Shown here piece by piece: positions 46,496-58,196 of a stretch of 58,362 nucleotides of DNA. A program made the translations under genes and the position numbers. Each line of letters starts with the position of its first letter. Within the stretch, counting starts at the first letter, position 1. The notes under the pieces are model-generated. The model saw nothing but the letters and a program-made list of their open reading frames with translations. It did no database searches and had not been told where the DNA came from. Origin of the DNA: Rhizaria sp. SCN 62-66 (Eukaryota > Rhizaria, unplaced); NCBI GenBank assembly GCA_001724265.1, contig MEDY01000166.1:1-58362 (forward strand), given 5' to 3'.

Positions 46496-49400
46496 TCAGC
46501 CGTAGATGCGGTGGATGTTCTCGAGCGTGAGCTTGCGGCGGCACTTGGGGCACTCCTTGCGCAGCGCCACCGCGCGCCGAATACACGAGTTGCAAAACAA
46601 GTGGCCGCAGCTAGATTGCGCGAGTTGCATGAGTTCAACAGGAGGCACAGGAGGGAAAGGATGTGTGAGCCAGAGAAACTAGAGATATGGGATAAAATAA
46701 TGCAAATATAGACAAGAAAAGCATACAAATAACAAATAAGCAAATCTATCGCACGCATTTTCAACATCACAAAAGAAACAAATGACGATGAATATATCCC
46801 TAGTTGGCAGCGTACCTGGTGGTGCTGATGTCCTCGACGCAGCTCAGACACACGGCGCACTCGAGGCGGCGGCGCATCTGGTCCAGCACCGTCCCGTTGT
46901 CAGCGGGCTCCTCGCCCTCGTCGCCGTCGCCGTTGCTGTTGCTGTTGCTGCTGCTGCTGCCAAGGCCGCTTCCGGCGGCGGCGGCAGCGGCGACGGCGGC
47001 GGCGGCGGCGGCTGCGGCGTTGGCGACATCCGCGCGCACGCCGTTGACAACGATGGGCTGCGCATGCGGCAAAACAACCTCGGACGCCTCCAGCACGTCG
47101 TCATCGTCATCGTCGTCAGCGATGGTGGAGGAAGCGAAGCCGACGGACGGCATGCCGCGCCTGCTCCTCGCAGCAGCAGCAGCGGCAGCGGGGTTCGCCG
47201 GCCGCCGCGCCCCCGGGCCCGCGCCGACCGCGGCGCCAGAGCTGACGCCGAGGCCGGCGCCAAGGCCGGCGCTGGCCGCGTTGCGCCGGCGCGAGGCAGC
47301 CCCCTGCGGCTGCGGCCCCAGCTCCTGGCCCTGCTCCTGGCCCTGGCCGCGGAGGTCCCTGGCGACGAGCGCGCCGCCCTCAGTGAGCGCTAGGGGACCC
47401 GCGTAGTCGAGCGGCAGGCCCAGCGCGTGCATGCGCAGCCGCCGCTCCCCCACGCTCTCGCCAGCGAGGCCGCTGGCGTCGAGGGCGCCGGCCACGAGGC
47501 GCGGGGCCTGCCGGGGCGGCAGCAACTGTGATTGGAGCTGTGGGTGGGACTGGGAAGAGAGCTGCTGCGCTGCAAGCGCGCGCTGCACCGACTGGTACAC
47601 GCTCAGGGGCGACGCGAGGCCGGGGCCGCTGCCGCCGCCGCCGCTGCTGCTGCTGCTGCTGTTGCTGTTGTTATTGTTATTGTCGCCCCCAGCAGCAGCA
47701 GCAGCAGCAGCTGTCGTCTGAGCATTCGCGTCAACGCTACTGCTGTTGCTGTTGCTGCTGCTGCTGCGGCCGTGCTCAGCAAGCGACGCGATCAGCATCG
47801 CGCGCGTCGCTGCAGCCGCCGCCGCCGCCTCAGCCTCGGCCGCCGCGGCCGCATCTGTCCCAGCGCCCGCGCCCGCGCCCGCGCCCGCGTTGGCGCCCCC
47901 GGAAGCGCGAGCTGTGCTGGCGGGCAGGTCTGGCATAAGGCGCCACTCAGGCTCGCCGGGCCGCCGGCCAAAGTAGCCCGCCGGGAGCGGCCGCGGGGAC
48001 GGCCCCTGCTGCGGGGCAGCTAAGCCGTCCGCACCGACCGCGTCCGCAGCACCTGCCGCGTCTGCCTCGCCGTCGCCGTCGCCGCCGTCGTCGCCGCCGT
48101 CGTCGCCGTCATCGTCGTCCGAGTCGTCGACCTCGATGGGGCAGTCCGCGCTGGTAACGGGGAAGCGCGCCCGCGAGAGCGTCCTGCGCGCGGTGAGGCG
48201 GCCCGCGTAGTCAGTCAGCGCGGCTTCGAGCCCGCGCACGCGCTGCAGGTACGCGGCGCCGATGGCCTTGAGCGAGTCCAGCGGCAGCTCCGCGCGCAGC
48301 CGCGGCGGCAGGAACAGCGGCAACAGCGACGCCGGCGGCGGCTGCGACGCCTGCGGCAGCGGCGGCGGCGGCGGCGAGGCCAGCAGCGGCAGCGCCGCGC
48401 CGGGCGTCGCCGTCAGCTGCGGCTGCGCCTCGTAATAGGCCAGCAGCGACTCCACCGACTGCGCCGACTGCAGCGACTGCGGAGGCAGCGACGCCTGCAG
48501 CTGCGAGGGGGCGGGGGCGGGGTACATGTGGGGCAGCGTCGAGTAGATGGGCACCAGCAGGTCGCGGCCATGCGGGGGCTGAAAGCCGTGGCCGTGGATG
48601 TGGCCGTGGAGGTGACCGTGAGCGGAAGCAGCAGCCGAGTGAGCGTAATGGTGATGATGATGCTGTAGCTGCTGCTGCTGCAGCTGTTGGCGCTGCTGCT
48701 GCAGCTGCCGCTGGCGGGGCGCCGCGACGACCGTCTCCGTGATCACCAAGTCGTCGTCGTCGTCGTCGTCGCCGGTGAAAGTCGCACGCGCGTGGACGGG
48801 CGGAGCGTCGGCCGGGACCGGGCCGGCGGCAGGGCGGGCGTCGTCGTCGGTGCTAGATGAGGAAACGTTGTCCCCCGTTGGCTTATCCGAGCCCTGACGC
48901 TGCTGCTGCTGCTGCTGCTGCCTGTCGTAGTGCTGCTGCCGCAGCTGCAGCGCGCGCGCCACAGCATCGCCGAAGGGGACCCCGGTCCCGGCCCCAGCGC
49001 CAGCAGCGGCGTCTGATTCCGAGTCCGCCTCCGCCTCCGCGGCGGCGGCGGCGGCGGCCGCGGTGCGCTGCCCTCGCTGTCGCTGCTGCTCGAGCATGAG
49101 CTGCCGCCGCTGCCGCTGCAGCTCCTGCTGCTGCTGCTGCTCCAGCTAGCGCTCGCGCTCGCGGACCTCGGCGGGGGCGTCTTCCAGCTGCGGCGGCCCC
49201 TCGTCGTCGAGATTGTCGTCAAGGTCACCGCCGGCATTGTCGGTGTCGTAGCCGTCGTCACTGCTCCCATTCGCAGCAGGGGCGGCGGCGGCGCTGGCGG
49301 CACCAGGCTCGGCCGCAACACCCGCACCCGCACCCGCACTCACACCCGCAGCGGCAGCGGCAGTGGCAGCGGCAGCGGCAGCGGCAGCGGCGGCTGTGAG

Positions 49401-49733
49401 AGCCTGAGCGTTTGAATCGCTCCGGGCTGCGTCGCTTGCGGCGCCATGAGGCATTGTCGCCGCACCTGCGACACTCGCATCGGCAGACGCGTCGGCAGAC
49501 GCATTGGCAGCTGCGGAGGCGGCCGCAGAGGCATCTGAGGCTGGGGGCACTGAATCGGCGGCCAAGACCGAGTCCGTCATCAGCACACCTGCCACCGCAC
49601 TCGCGGTCTCAGCAGCGGCGTCAGCAGTGTCAGCGGACGACGGCGGCAGCGGCGGCGGCAGCGGCGGCGAGTTGCAGTTGTGTGCTGCAACAGCCGGGCC
49701 CGGCGCGGGGGCGTCGGCAGAGAGCTCCGACAT
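46496..49733 (-). CDS. RNF4-like RING E3 ubiquitin ligase with Q-rich, acidic N-terminus; one in-frame UAG
   Basis: Exons 46816-49733 and 46496-46610 join in phase 2 (AG|C, Ser973) to 1011 codons ending TGA. The splice completes a C3HC4 RING: C959, C962, C974, H976, C979, C982, C993, C996. The end, ECPKCRRKLTLENIHRIYG, parallels the C-terminus of RNF4. The N-terminal 950 residues are Ala-, Gln-, Ser- and Asn-rich. Hydrophobic patches abut Asp runs, DDDDLVITETVV (near 328) and CPIEVDDSDDDD (near 532), which look like SUMO-interacting motifs. A SUMO-targeted ubiquitin ligase role is therefore plausible, though the motif calls are inference. TAG at codon 196 falls in a Glu/Arg/Gln-rich coiled coil (RERER-TAG-LEQQQQQELQ) and the frame continues. 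The start ATG at 49733 follows a sharp composition change. Confidence 0.82.
46611..46815 (-). other. Intron inside the RING finger (205 nt)
   Basis: Donor GTACGC, acceptor AATCTAG. It splits the RING between the first two zinc ligands and the Cys-x-His pair. Confidence 0.9.
49146..49148 (-). other. In-frame TAG codon 196 of RING gene
   Basis: Lies between CGC and CTG GAG CAG CAG in an uninterrupted GC-rich coiled-coil coding stretch, 16 codons before the next Met. Confidence 0.75.
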
Positions 49734-50496
49734 GGGTCTGCGCGGGGCGACAAAGGCGGGAAGGGAAACGCGTGCTCCAGTATGCGGTGTCCAAGTGGGG
49801 CCGCGAGGCAGAAAGAGGATAGTGCTGTGGCGAGGTTGGGGCGAGGGGCGGGATGTTTGGTGTTAGGTGGTGGAGGTGAGTTAAAGAAACCAAGAGTATG
49901 ACAGGGATGATCAAGTAATGGCAGTATATAATTTTGATATTATTAGGAGTAACACATATACTTTATGATCATGGACACATCCATTCTAGTGACGATCATT
50001 AGTCCGCGCATCCTGGAGGCAATGTGCTGAAAAGCACAGCGCGCTTTCGGTGTTGTCCAGCTTATCGAATGAAGTCATGGGCACGCACACTGTCCTCAGG
50101 CAAACAGGCTTTAAGCAGAGAGAGCTCAAACGTGCGCGGATAAAAGGAATTCACAACGCGTTGCATGCTGAGGGTCATCATGCTTGACTGTATGTCACTT
50201 TTACGAGACCTGACGTTGCGGTCAGTCTGGGACGGCCCGCGCCACAATTCGCGATCACTCGGCGCATTTGGTTTTTAACATAGTTATCGCAATGAGGACA
50301 TCGTCACCGAAGATATCACTTGTATTTTTTGAGTCACACGTATAATTTATATATTCTCACAAAATAATAACTTGCCAATTGCAGCCCTCGTCTCAGATCT
50401 GACCGCGCGCAGCACCTCTAAACTCTGTGCGCTTCTCAGTGCTCCAAACTGACCAACCCAGCTGCGTGCCTGCTCACAACGTCCGCGCGCTCTGCA
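49734..50496. promoter_or_regulatory. Divergent intergenic region, RING ligase / HEAT giant
   Basis: About 0.76 kb; GC-rich beside the RING start, then AT-rich from 49900 to 50370. It should carry both promoters. No defined element recognised. Confidence 0.5.
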
Positions 50497-52324
50497 ATGA
50501 GTGCCCCGCGTTTTGTCGGCGTTGCTACTGGCAGCGCCGGCGCCGCAACCGCCCCGTCCTTCGGTCCCCAGCCCGCCGCGAGCCACAACGCTTGCGCCGT
50601 TGTCAATGCCACCGCTGCCACAGCTGCTGCGACAGTTGCTGCGACAGCGGCGACTGCGAGCGCGACCGGCGCGTTCGCGGCGGTCGAGGTCGACTACCCG
50701 CTGTTCTGCGCGTGGGCGCTGGCGGCCGGCGCCGCGGCCGCGGCCCCGCAGCTGCCGCCCAACTGCCCCGACTACGACTTCGCACCCCTCCTCTCTGCGT
50801 CCGTTTCAGCGGCGCCGCCTGCGCTGCGCGCTCTGCCGCTGCGCGTGTTGGCGGCGCTGCTGGAGCTGCTGTGCTCGCAGTGGGCCGTTGAGGACGCGGC
50901 GCAGCTGGCCAGGCTCTGCGCGCGCAACGCCACGGCGGCCACGCCCCTCGATCGCCGCGCCGGCGCCGTCGCCGCCCTGGCCGGGCTCGTCGCGCGCGCC
51001 CCAGACGCGGCACCCGCGCCCGCGCCTGCGAGTGCGCATGCGTGTGCGAGCGTAAGACAGTACGTGCTGTCGCGCGTGCCGTGTGCTCTGGGCGTGCCGT
51101 CGCTGGCCGCCGCCGTGCAGCCCCGCCTCGCGCGGGCCGCGCACAACCCGTACGGCGCCAACCGCCGTCTCCGTGACGATGATAACGACGACGCTGCTGC
51201 TGGAGACGAGGAGGCTACGGAGCCCTCTGCGATGCAGGACATCATCATCACCGTCCCTCCGACGGCAGCTACAGCAGCCGCAGCAGCTGCGGCAGCGGCG
51301 TCATCAGCGGCATCGCCAGGCGCCCCGGTGTTGAGCGCTCTGGACGGCGCGGGCGCGGACGACGAGGCGCGCGCGCGCGTGCTGCTGCTGTTTGCGGTGC
51401 AGTGCTCGCCCGACTCGGTCTTCGCGGCCGCCCAGCACCACGCGGCCATCAACGCCGTCCGCTACAACACCTACAGCCTTGTGCGCGCGCCCCCGCTTCC
51501 CGGCGGCGGCGGCAGCGGCGCGGCGGTGGCTGCAGTCGGCGGCGGCCACGGGGTGGACCTGTACCTTGAGCCCAACGATGACGCCGGCAATGATGACGAC
51601 GACGACGACGATGATGATGATGGTGGGAATGCACGGTATGGCGGCGGCGACAGCGACGAGGACGAGCGCAGGCTGCGCGCGCGCGTCGCCAAGGCGAAGG
51701 CTAAGAAGGTTAAGAAGGCTCAAGCGAAGAAGGCTGATTCGGCGAAGAAGGCTGTGGCGGAGCGGGGGGGCGTCGCGCGCGTGCGGCGCGGCCCCTTCGG
51801 CACCATCGACGGCGGCGGCTTCGCGCTGGACCAGGACGACGAGGCGGTGGCGCGCGAGAGCCGACTCGTCAACCGGGCCGGCGAGGTCGAGGAGCGCGAT
51901 GAGGAGTACTGCAGCAACGATGACGACAGCGGGCTCAGCGAAGATGACAACGACGATGATAATGATGTTAGCGCCGCTCACGCTGTTGTCCCCGCCCCCG
52001 CTGCGACTGCGCTTATGCCTGCAGCGACTGCGCTGTCCCGCGACGCCCCGCGGCGGCACGGCGCGCGGTGCCCGCTGCGGCGCGGCGGCGATCCCGCGCT
52101 GCGGCTGCAGCTGCAGACGGAGCCCGGCGCGCTGGCTGCGCTCGCGCTCCTCGGCCACTGCCGCTGCGCGCGCCGCGCCGCTCTCCTGCGCGCCGCCGTC
52201 GCCATAGCCGGCAGCGGCGCTAGCAGCACCCATAACAGCAGCAGCAGTAGCGGCGACACCAACGCTGCCATCGCTGCTGCCACGCTCGCCACAATCGCCG
52301 ACAACAACAACGAAAAGAAGAAGT

Positions 52325-52355
<31 letters not shown>

Positions 52356-55300
52356 AGCTGTTGTTGTGAAGCAGCGGCCCCTGCGCGCGATTGGTGCCCG
52401 GCTGCGTGCCGGCCGACGCCTTGCCGCGGCCTGGCTCGCCCTGCTCGCCGCCGCCGTCCCGCGCTGGGCCGCGCTCGACGCTGCCGCTGCGGCTGCCGCT
52501 GCCTCTGTCTCTGCACAGAGCAGCGCGCAGTCGAGTGCGCAGAGCAGTGCGTGGGCGCGGGCGACGGCGCTGACGGCCGCGCACACTCTGCTGGCGCTGG
52601 CGCCGCGGCCGCTTCACGGCGACTGGCTGCCCTTCGCCGCGGATCCGCTCAACGCCGCGCACGCGCCCTGGGCGCTCTGCGCCGCCGCCGAGGTCGACGC
52701 GGCCTCCGTTGCGCTCGCGCCCGCGCAGAGCCCGAGCTCGACCGCGACCGCGCCCGATGATGCGACCGAGGACGTGACGGCGGGGGCGGTGCCGGAGCTG
52801 CTGGCGCGCGTGTGGGGCGGCCTCGCACGCGCGCTGCGACTGCCCTGCTCTCGGCCGCACACAGCAACGATGACAGCGCTCACGTCGGCCGCCACGGCGA
52901 CGACTGCGCGGCCAGTGCGCGTCCCTGCGCGCGTCTCCGCGCGCGTCGCAGTGGCCGCCTTCCTGTTCCCCCACCTGGCCGTCGCGGTGCGGCCCTTCCT
53001 GCGCGCGCGCCGGCTGCAGACGCACGCGCACGCCGCCGCATTCGACCTCGAGGACAACGCCGCGCCCGCGCGCAAGCTACTGCAGCAACAGTCGCAGGCT
53101 GAGCGCGCCACCGCGGCCGCGGAGCGCGCACTGCTTACGGTCACCTCGACGGGCCCCGAGGCGGCCAGCAGCCTCCAGTTCAATGCGCAGGCCTACCGGG
53201 CCATCGCGCGGCGCGCCAACGAGGCCGCCGCCGCTGCTGCTGCGCGTGCTGCTGCCTCCACTGCTGGAGCTGCTGGCAATGCTGATGCTGCTGGTGCTGG
53301 CGCTCGAGAGAGGGCGGCGCGTGGCGCTAAGGGCGTTGCGCAGCCATCTAAGGGGGATGCGCGGGCCACTAAGGGGGTCGACGGAGACCTCGATCTCGAC
53401 TTGCTGTTGCAGCAGGAACAACAACAACAGCAGCAGCAAGAGCATGAGCCAGAGCTCGAGCTGGACACGAGCAACGCCACCAGCGGCAGCAGCGGCCGCC
53501 GCACTGCTCTGACCGCCGCCCCCGTCACTGCCGCCGCCGCTGCTGCTGCTGCTGCTTATGCCCCGGTACCGTCGCTCCTGCCGCTGGTGCCGCGCGGCGG
53601 CCTCCTCCTCAGCGTCCTTCCCGGCGCTGGGGCCAGCGCCGGCGACGGCGTGCAGCTGGCGCTGCGCGGGCTTGCGCCGCTGCTGGCGCAGGCCGTGGCG
53701 CCGCACGCGGCCGCGGACGCCGTGGCACAATCGCTCGCGCACAACGCGCAGCACGCCGCAGGCCCGCGCGCGGCCGATGCGGACCGGCTGCGGCGCGCGC
53801 TCAGGGCCGACGCAGAGGCCGGCGCCGCCGCCGCGCAGCGCACGGCGCGCCGGCTCGCCAGGGCCGCGCGGGCCGCGGCCGAGACCGCTGCTACTGCGGA
53901 GGCTGTGGCTACTGCTGCTGATAAGACGGAGGCACATGGTGTCGACGCTGCCGATTCCAACACGAACAGTGAAAATGCCATTGCAGTTGCATCTGCTGCT
54001 GGTACGACCTCTGGTTTCAGCGCCGCCTCCGAGGCCGAGGCCGCGTACGCGCTCTACAAAGCCTACCTGCCGGCGTACACGGCGCCCTTCACGTCCTTCG
54101 CGCTGGCCGCGCTGGCTGTGCCCGGGCTCTTGACGGCCTCGGGCGCTGCCGCTGTCGAGTCCGCGCCCGACACGGAGCCTACGGTCGCCTCGGCCTCGGG
54201 CGCGGCCGCCGCGGCCGCCGCCGTCGCCGCCGCGGTGGCCGCGACCCTCGGCGGCAGCAGCGTTGTAGACGGTGATGACGACAGCGGCACTCAAGGCAAG
54301 GCGTTTTGGGGTTGTTTCGAGAGCGCCCGCTCGCTCCTGCCCGCTAACGCCAACAACGACTGCAAGGCTCTCTCGGGGCAACAGCAGCAGCAAGACCAAG
54401 CGCAGTCCCGGAATCTCTTGTTCGCGCTGCCGCGCATGGACGCGTCCTGGCTGACCGCGCCGCTGCGCGCGCTGTCGGCCGCGCTCCGCGGGAGTAGCTA
54501 CTCGCCGCACGCGCCGCTGCCCACCGCGCACAACGCGCCTGCGCTCGCACTCGCCTTCACCGGCGGCGGTGGCAGTGCGGACTCCGCGTCTGCGACCTCG
54601 ACGGCGCTCGCGTCTGCGGCCTCTGCCGCGGCGGCAGCGGCGGGCCTGGGCGCGGCGGGCGCGTCATCGCTTGCGCTCGCGCACGAGTCCGTGCAGCCCT
54701 TCTGGCAGGCCTTCCACACGCCCGCGCTCGTCGCCACCGAGGCGCTCACCGCCGCGGCCGCCGCCAGGCACGCCGAGTCTGAGCAAGCCGCTGAGAGCGC
54801 AGAGACTGCAGAGAGCGGTGAGGACACTGCAGTGCGTTTTGTGCGGCGCTCGCAGTGGGCGTGGTGGCGGCTGGTGCCGACGGTGACGCTCGCGGCGCCG
54901 CTGGTGCTGCCGCTGCTGTCGGACCCGCGCGCGCTGCCGCACAAGCTGCGTGGCGTGGCTGCGCTGCCCGCGCTGTTGGCGCTGTACCCCTCGGCCCGCT
55001 TCGCGCGCGCCGGGCTCGACGCCGTGCTGCTCGACGCGCTGGACCGGGCACTGGGCGCGCGCGACGCCACGCCCTTCTACGGCGCGCTGGTGCGCGCGCT
55101 CGTGGCCGGCGTCGAGGCGCTCGCGCCCGCCAGCGACGCGGCCGAGGCCGCCGCCGCGCTCGCGCCCGTTGCCGCCGCCGTCGGCTTCCTCCGGCTTGCA
55201 CATCAGCAGCAACAGCAGCAGCAGCAGACAGGGACCGAGACTGCGGGCCAGCCTGGTCCTGCGGACAGCCTCAGCCTCAGCCTCAGCCACGGCAGCGGTG

Positions 55301-57564
55301 CCAGTGGCGGTGACTCGGCGTGGAGCGCAGCTTGGCGCGACCACGGGCCCGAGCCCGAGCCCGGCGCGCTAGCGCTGCTGCACGGCGCCGGCGGCCACGG
55401 CGGCCGCGCGGCCGCCGAGGACGCGCAGGCCGCGTCGGCCTCGGCAGCCGCGACCGCGCTGAGCGCTGTCGCGAGCGGCGGCGGCGGCGAGCTGGTGCCG
55501 GGCCTCGGCGCGCTGACGCCTGCGCTCTGCGCGCGCGCAGCGGCCCTCGCCCGCGCCCACTTCCGCTCTCCCCCCGTCTAGCAGCAGGCCGGCGCCGCTG
55601 CCACTGAGAGCGGCGCGGTGGCCGCTGCTGCGACAACGGAGCGCGCTGTGGTAGCGCTTGTGTCGGACCCCGCCGCGCTGGCCGACGCGCTCTGCACCGC
55701 GGCCTTCGACCCCGCGGCCGCGCTCGCCAGCATCGCCAAAGATCAGGACAGCGGCAACAGCAACAATAACGCGGTGTCCGTGGCTGCGGCGGCGACCCGC
55801 GCGCGCGCGCTGCGGCGGCGGCTGACGGAGTCGCTGCTGCGCGAGCTGCAGCACAGCGCGCTGGGGGCCGACGGCGCGCCCGACGACAACCTCAACGCGC
55901 TGGGGCTGGGCATCGGGCTCGCGGGCCAGGGCCGCGGGCTCTCGGACCCCGCTGCCGTGGCCTCGGTGCTGCTCGCGCACCTGGCCGCGCTGCGCGGCGC
56001 CGCGGCCGCCGGGCCCGGGGGGTTGCGCGCGTCGCTCGACTCGGGCCACTTCGCGTGCTCGTTATCCCTGCTCCACCCCACCAGCAAGCGCAGCAACGAT
56101 GGCGATAACGGCAACGCCACGTCTGCTGCGGCGGTCGTGGTGCGCGTGCCGCCGCTGCCGACGCGGCTGGAGCACCTGCGCGCGCTGGCGCAGTGCTCGC
56201 CGCTGCTGGTCTCCGCGCTGGAGCCCTCGGAGCGGGCCGCGTACGCGACGCAGCTGCTGCCGCCGCTTCTGCGGCTGGCGACGCACCAGGACTACCTGGT
56301 CCGCGCGCCCGCGCTGCACGGCGCCGCGCTGCTGTGCGCGCTGCTGGGCCCGGCGCTGGCCCCCGCCACAGGCCGCGCCGCGCTCGAGGCGCTGCTGGCG
56401 GCGCTGCTGCGCACCTGTGACGGCGACTGGGTCTCGGGCGTGGCTGCGGCGCGCTACGGCGTGCGCGGCTGGGTCGGCGCCGACGTCGTCGTGCAGCTCG
56501 ACCTCGTCAACAGCGCCATCGCGCGCGCGCAGCGGGGCGAGCGGCACGGCGGCAGCGGCCGCAGCGCTGTCAGGGGCGGCCGTGGCTCTGGCGAGGACGA
56601 CGCTGACGCCGTCGCGGTCCGGGCCGAGGCCCCCGCAGTGGCCGCCCGGTTCGGAGTGCCGCTTTCGGCCCTCGCGGGCGTCAGGCTCACTGGACTCGGC
56701 GCCGACTCCGACTCCGACTCTGAAGCCGAGACTAACACTGACACGGACGCCGAGTCTGTGCGCGCGATCGACGCCGTTCTGGCGCGCGCCGCCGCCGAGA
56801 ACGACTACTTCGTCCCGAACATGAGTGTTAAGACCAGCATTCACGACTCTGTCGCTGTGCCGCCGTCGAATGCGCCGCTGGCGGTGCGCGCTGCGGCGGC
56901 GCGACGCGCGCTGCGGCGGCAGGCCTGGGCGGTGCGCGCGCGCGAGCGGGCCACCGCCGTTGCCAAGGGGCTGGCCGAGGCCTCGCGGGACGACGCGCTG
57001 CTCCGCGCTGATATCCTCTCGCAGCGCGCAGTCGCGCAGCAGCAGGCTCAGCAGCAGCCGTTGCAGGCGCCGTCCGCGGACTCGATCGCGGAACAGCTGC
57101 GGCGGCTCGAGGTCGCGCAGCAGCTGGGCTCCGGCGCGGGCGGCGCGGCGGGCGCGGACGCCGACGAGAAGCGCGTGCTGGCGCTCCTGCAGGACAGTAA
57201 GGAGACGCGCGAGCGCGACGCCGCGGCCGTGCTGGGCGACCTAGAGCTCTCGCCGCAGCGCCGGCGCCTGCTGCTGGCCGTGGTTGCGGCCGAGGTCGAG
57301 GCCACGCGGCTGCTGCTTGCGCGCGCGGTCACGGTGCTGCTGACGCTGTGCGGGCTGGAGCCGGAGCTGCTGCGCGGCATCGCCGACGCGCAGACGCTCG
57401 ACGCGCTGCAGACGCTGCCGGGCGATGTCGGCAACCGCGGTGGGATTCCAGCCAAATCAAAGGGCGCGTTCGTGCTGGGCGAGGTGTCGCGCTTCGTGGA
57501 CACCGTGCTGAGGGCTGTGGACGAGTTTTTTGCCGAAGGGGACGATGATGAGGACAATCTCTAA
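50497..57564 (+). CDS. Giant HEAT-like protein with TTI2-like stretch; one in-frame UAG
   Basis: A single frame of 2356 codons from ATG 50497 to TAA 57562-57564, broken only by TAG at codon 1695. Helical, Leu/Ala-rich segments recur along the protein, separated by Asp, Ala, Ser and Gln tracts. Residues about 1453-1545 (WWRLVPTVTLAAPLVLPLLS, then HKLRGVAALPALLALYPSAR and FARAGLDAVLLDALDRAL) resemble the HEAT core of TTI2, a partner of TELO2 in maturation of PIKK kinases. A further HEAT-like unit lies after the TAG (near 1886-1950, LLPPLLRLATHQDYLVRAPA). TTI2 is usually about 500 residues, so the assignment is tentative; it could be another HEAT scaffold. A plus-strand AATAAA lies 80 nt after the stop (57644-57649). 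No intron seen. Confidence 0.75.
51590..51625 (+). repeat. GAC/GAT run coding poly-Asp
   Basis: About eleven consecutive Asp codons (GAC, then GAT) in the HEAT-like giant, preceding a Lys/Ala-rich helix of the form KAKAKKVKKAQAKK. Confidence 0.8.
55579..55581 (+). other. In-frame TAG codon 1695 of HEAT-like gene
   Basis: Context CCC CCC GTC TAG CAG CAG GCC. The frame stays open for a further 660 codons and the next Met is over 400 codons downstream (56821). Confidence 0.85.
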
Positions 57565-58196
57565 GACGGATGCTATGATCGCAGGGTTAATTTATTCTAT
57601 TATGATGCCTTCAGCTGAACTTGTCAGCAGGTGTCAAAAAAATAATAAACAATGTGATAAGACCAGAGCCTAATGTGTACATTGTTTGTAGACTGTCTCG
57701 TCTAACGTTATGAAATGCGTTTTCACTGACACTCTTTCTGTGACGATAACAGATCAGTCCTTGAAAGCAGAGTAAACTCAATCAGTCTTCTACTCAGTAT
57801 CGATCGAGCACCAAGCGATAGGTGCAGCCTCACAACGATAACGCGTGTTTTGAAGGATCACCGGTTCCATCCCACTAAATCCGTCAGAAATACATAATGC
57901 CAGTCTCATATGATATGATTGTAAAAGGCAAAACTACCTCGTTTCACAAATTCTAGGGGCCGCAACTGAGGAACTATTATGAGATCTAGATGAAAAGGTT
58001 GTTGCCGAATATATGACATGCGTTCAATGACACTAACATCAACAGAAGTACCTAAATTTGGAATGTACACGTACTACATGTTATACATCAAGCGTGATTC
58101 TGTGTTGTTGAAAGAAACATGGTATGTATGGAGCTATTACTTGCTAAATTGCGTGCTTACGAGGACGTGTTCGTGAACGGTTTTGGAGTGTTGCAC
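57565..58196. other. Convergent 3' intergenic region
   Basis: AT-rich spacer between the 3' ends of the HEAT-like gene (plus) and eL19 (minus), with AATAAA at 57644-57649. No RNA gene recognised. Confidence 0.6.

Noticed and set aside
55570-55590. In-frame TAG removed by a tiny intron
   Set aside because: The reconstructed introns are 124-358 nt, AT-rich and start with GTAC. Nothing like that flanks this TAG or the others.
56821-57564. Independent gene starting at the first ATG after the HEAT-gene TAG
   Set aside because: Coding composition and frame run unbroken from upstream with no AT-rich spacer, so this Met is internal.
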